Assembly: GCF_001638985.1 (NCBI RefSeq)
Contig: NW_017265134.1
Location: 1,054,001 to 1,118,000, forward strand
DNA: 64,000 nt
Reading direction: 5' to 3'
Source of the DNA: Phycomyces blakesleeanus NRRL 1555(-)
Taxonomy: Eukaryota > Mucoromycota > Mucoromycetes > Mucorales > Phycomycetaceae
Shown: positions 62,730 to 64,000 of the stretch, one piece after another
Layout of the letters: each line of letters starts with the position of its first letter
How positions within the stretch are numbered: position 1 is the first letter of the stretch
The notes under the pieces: model-generated
The model's database searches: none
What the model was told of the DNA's origin: nothing
What the model saw: only the letters and a program-made list of their open reading frames with translations
Made by a program: the position numbers and the translations under genes

Positions 62730-62977
62730 TGCTTATTGATTAGTGTATGATAAATTAACAAGCCAATCATTATATATTATTATGTTTAAAAGAGAAGAAT
62801 AGTATAATATTGTGTATATTTTTTTGAGTTAAAGAGGATGGATTAATTATCCATATAAAAGAGAAGCTTATAACAAAAACAAAACGAGTTTTGTTTTTTA
62901 CATTGTGTTTACATGTAAGTGAGGGAGGTGTAAATATAGAAGAAAGAAAAAGGAGGAAGAGATTTTCGGATATTTGC

Positions 62978-64000
62978 TTAGAAACCAAAGGATTGACCTT
63001 GGGAGGGATAAAGGGAAGAGGCTCCTGTCATCATTGGTGATTGCTGAGGAAGCATGCCACCAGGACCACCTGTCAACATCAAAGGACCACCCATACCACC
63101 CATAATTGGGATGTTGGAGACTAGAAATACAAATAAGTCGATGTACTAAAACACACACACATACACATAAGAGCTATTAAATCACATACCATTCTCATTG
63201 GCTGATTCCTGCTTCTCAGCCTTCTCCTTCAATTCCTTGACATCCTTGTCCAAGACCTCGATCTACGTATAGATCAAATATCAGTCACTCGACCGTCAAG
63301 CTTCTTCAGACTATTACCTTATTGAACTGCTCCTTCAAACTATTGATCATGTAAGGCATGGCAAAGTCGTTAAGACCGTGACGCCATGACAGTTCCAAAA
63401 CAATGTCAGGACGCAAGAGGTCGTAGCAAGAATAAAGCATAGCAGCAAAGCATTCACGCTTTCCAACCTCAATGAAGTATTGTAACAATTCCTGGGCAAC
63501 TTCTCTATCTTTGGATTCTGCGGCAGTCGCCATAGCATCCTTAAAGAGACGATCCTGCTTGGACAAAGCAATAGATTGTCTCCAGCGTCTGTTCTTCTTG
63601 TATAAATGAGCTGCGATACGACGGAACTCTAACAGCTCGTGCTTTTCGAGACTCTGGGCAATATCGACAGTATCGATGTTATCGTGGTGATCGATCGAGT
63701 CACGAAGAGACTCGTAGTCCTCTTCTTCAATATACAACTCATTCAAAGCCTTGTTCACATTCTTGTCGTTGACCTGATTGATACAATTTTAGTCAAATAT
63801 TTTCTATTATCTGATCTAAGAAGCAACTTACATGCTGAACAGATACCAAATAAGGCTTGATGAGAGGAATGTTGTCTGACTTCTCAAACACCATCACAAC
63901 ACGGCTGTGCTTGATACGAGGTACCATGACAGCCAAGAGATCGTTGAGGAGAAGGGGATGTTCATTGAGGTAGAAGTGCAGAGCTTTGTAGTACAACTCA
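62978..64000 (-). CDS. chc1: Clathrin heavy chain, C-terminal part (5' truncated by window)
   Basis: Exons visible: 63832-64000 (continuing outside the window), 63318-63773, 63190-63262 and 62978-63120. The sequence [35 protein letters not shown] and [20 protein letters not shown] is the clathrin leg repeat (CHCR7), and [18 protein letters not shown] follows. The trimerisation region ([18 protein letters not shown]) comes next, then the Gly/Met/Pro-rich tail ending QSFGF. Clathrin heavy chain forms the triskelion coat for endocytosis and Golgi-endosome transport. Splice borders are standard and phases agree. It converges on the short plus-strand gene ending at 62729. Confidence 0.96.

Overview
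The window is eukaryotic nuclear DNA from a filamentous fungus, most likely a Mucoromycota member (Mucor/Phycomyces type). This placement is inferred from gene families and style, not from a database match. Supporting traits are AT-rich intergenic DNA with many microsatellites, short spliceosomal introns (mostly GTAAGT...TAG, about 50-150 nt), and opisthokont/fungal families such as cullin-3, a UFD4/TRIP12 HECT ligase, cytochrome-b5-fused delta-9 desaturases and an alternative NADH dehydrogenase. Gene models below were spliced by hand from donor/acceptor sites and reading phase.

Layout. 1-2982: 3' part of a kelch-TM-kinase receptor-like gene (+). 4226-5202: nudC (-). 5684-11902: giant HECT E3 (UFD4/TRIP12 type, -), divergent over 208 bp from a DUSP/USP deubiquitinase (UBP12/USP15 type, 12111-16437, +). 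16666-17342: ribosomal eL14 (-). 18429-20352: palmitoyl-protein thioesterase (+). 20667-21560: secreted orphan (+). 21.6-27.6 kb: gene-poor stretch holding one candidate short spliced gene. 27620-28698: ribosomal uL30 (-). 28980-31247: coiled-coil orphan (-). 31802-34211: alternative NADH dehydrogenase (-). 35651-37223 and 40321-41865: two delta-9 desaturase paralogues in tandem (-). 42458-43602: RAX1-like RGS membrane protein (-). 43715-46783: cullin-3 (-). 48221-48469: 60-aa twin-CX9C protein (NDUFAF8-like, +).

47.9-57.6 kb is a mobile-element island. It contains a small inverted-repeat element, and a delimited PIF/Harbinger element (49810-52553) with TTA target-site duplications, a broken transposase and a broken Myb/SANT-like partner gene. 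Next to it are an intact 703-aa IS630/Tc1-like DDE transposase, a hairpin MITE with TA flanks, and decayed coding remnants. After the island come an orphan gene (57856-59013, -), an eIF4E-family protein with a long low-complexity N-terminus (59659-61265, -), a probable mitochondrial protein (61434-62044, -) divergent from a short unknown gene (62223-62729, +), and the 3' end of clathrin heavy chain (62978-64000, -).

There is no operon logic. Functional themes that recur are ubiquitin handling (E3, deubiquitinase, cullin), lipid and respiratory metabolism (desaturases, thioesterase, NADH dehydrogenase, complex I assembly) and translation (two ribosomal proteins, eIF4E). The most notable accessory feature is the element cluster. 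The most useful annotation gains are micro-exons and small genes that single-frame ORF calling misses.
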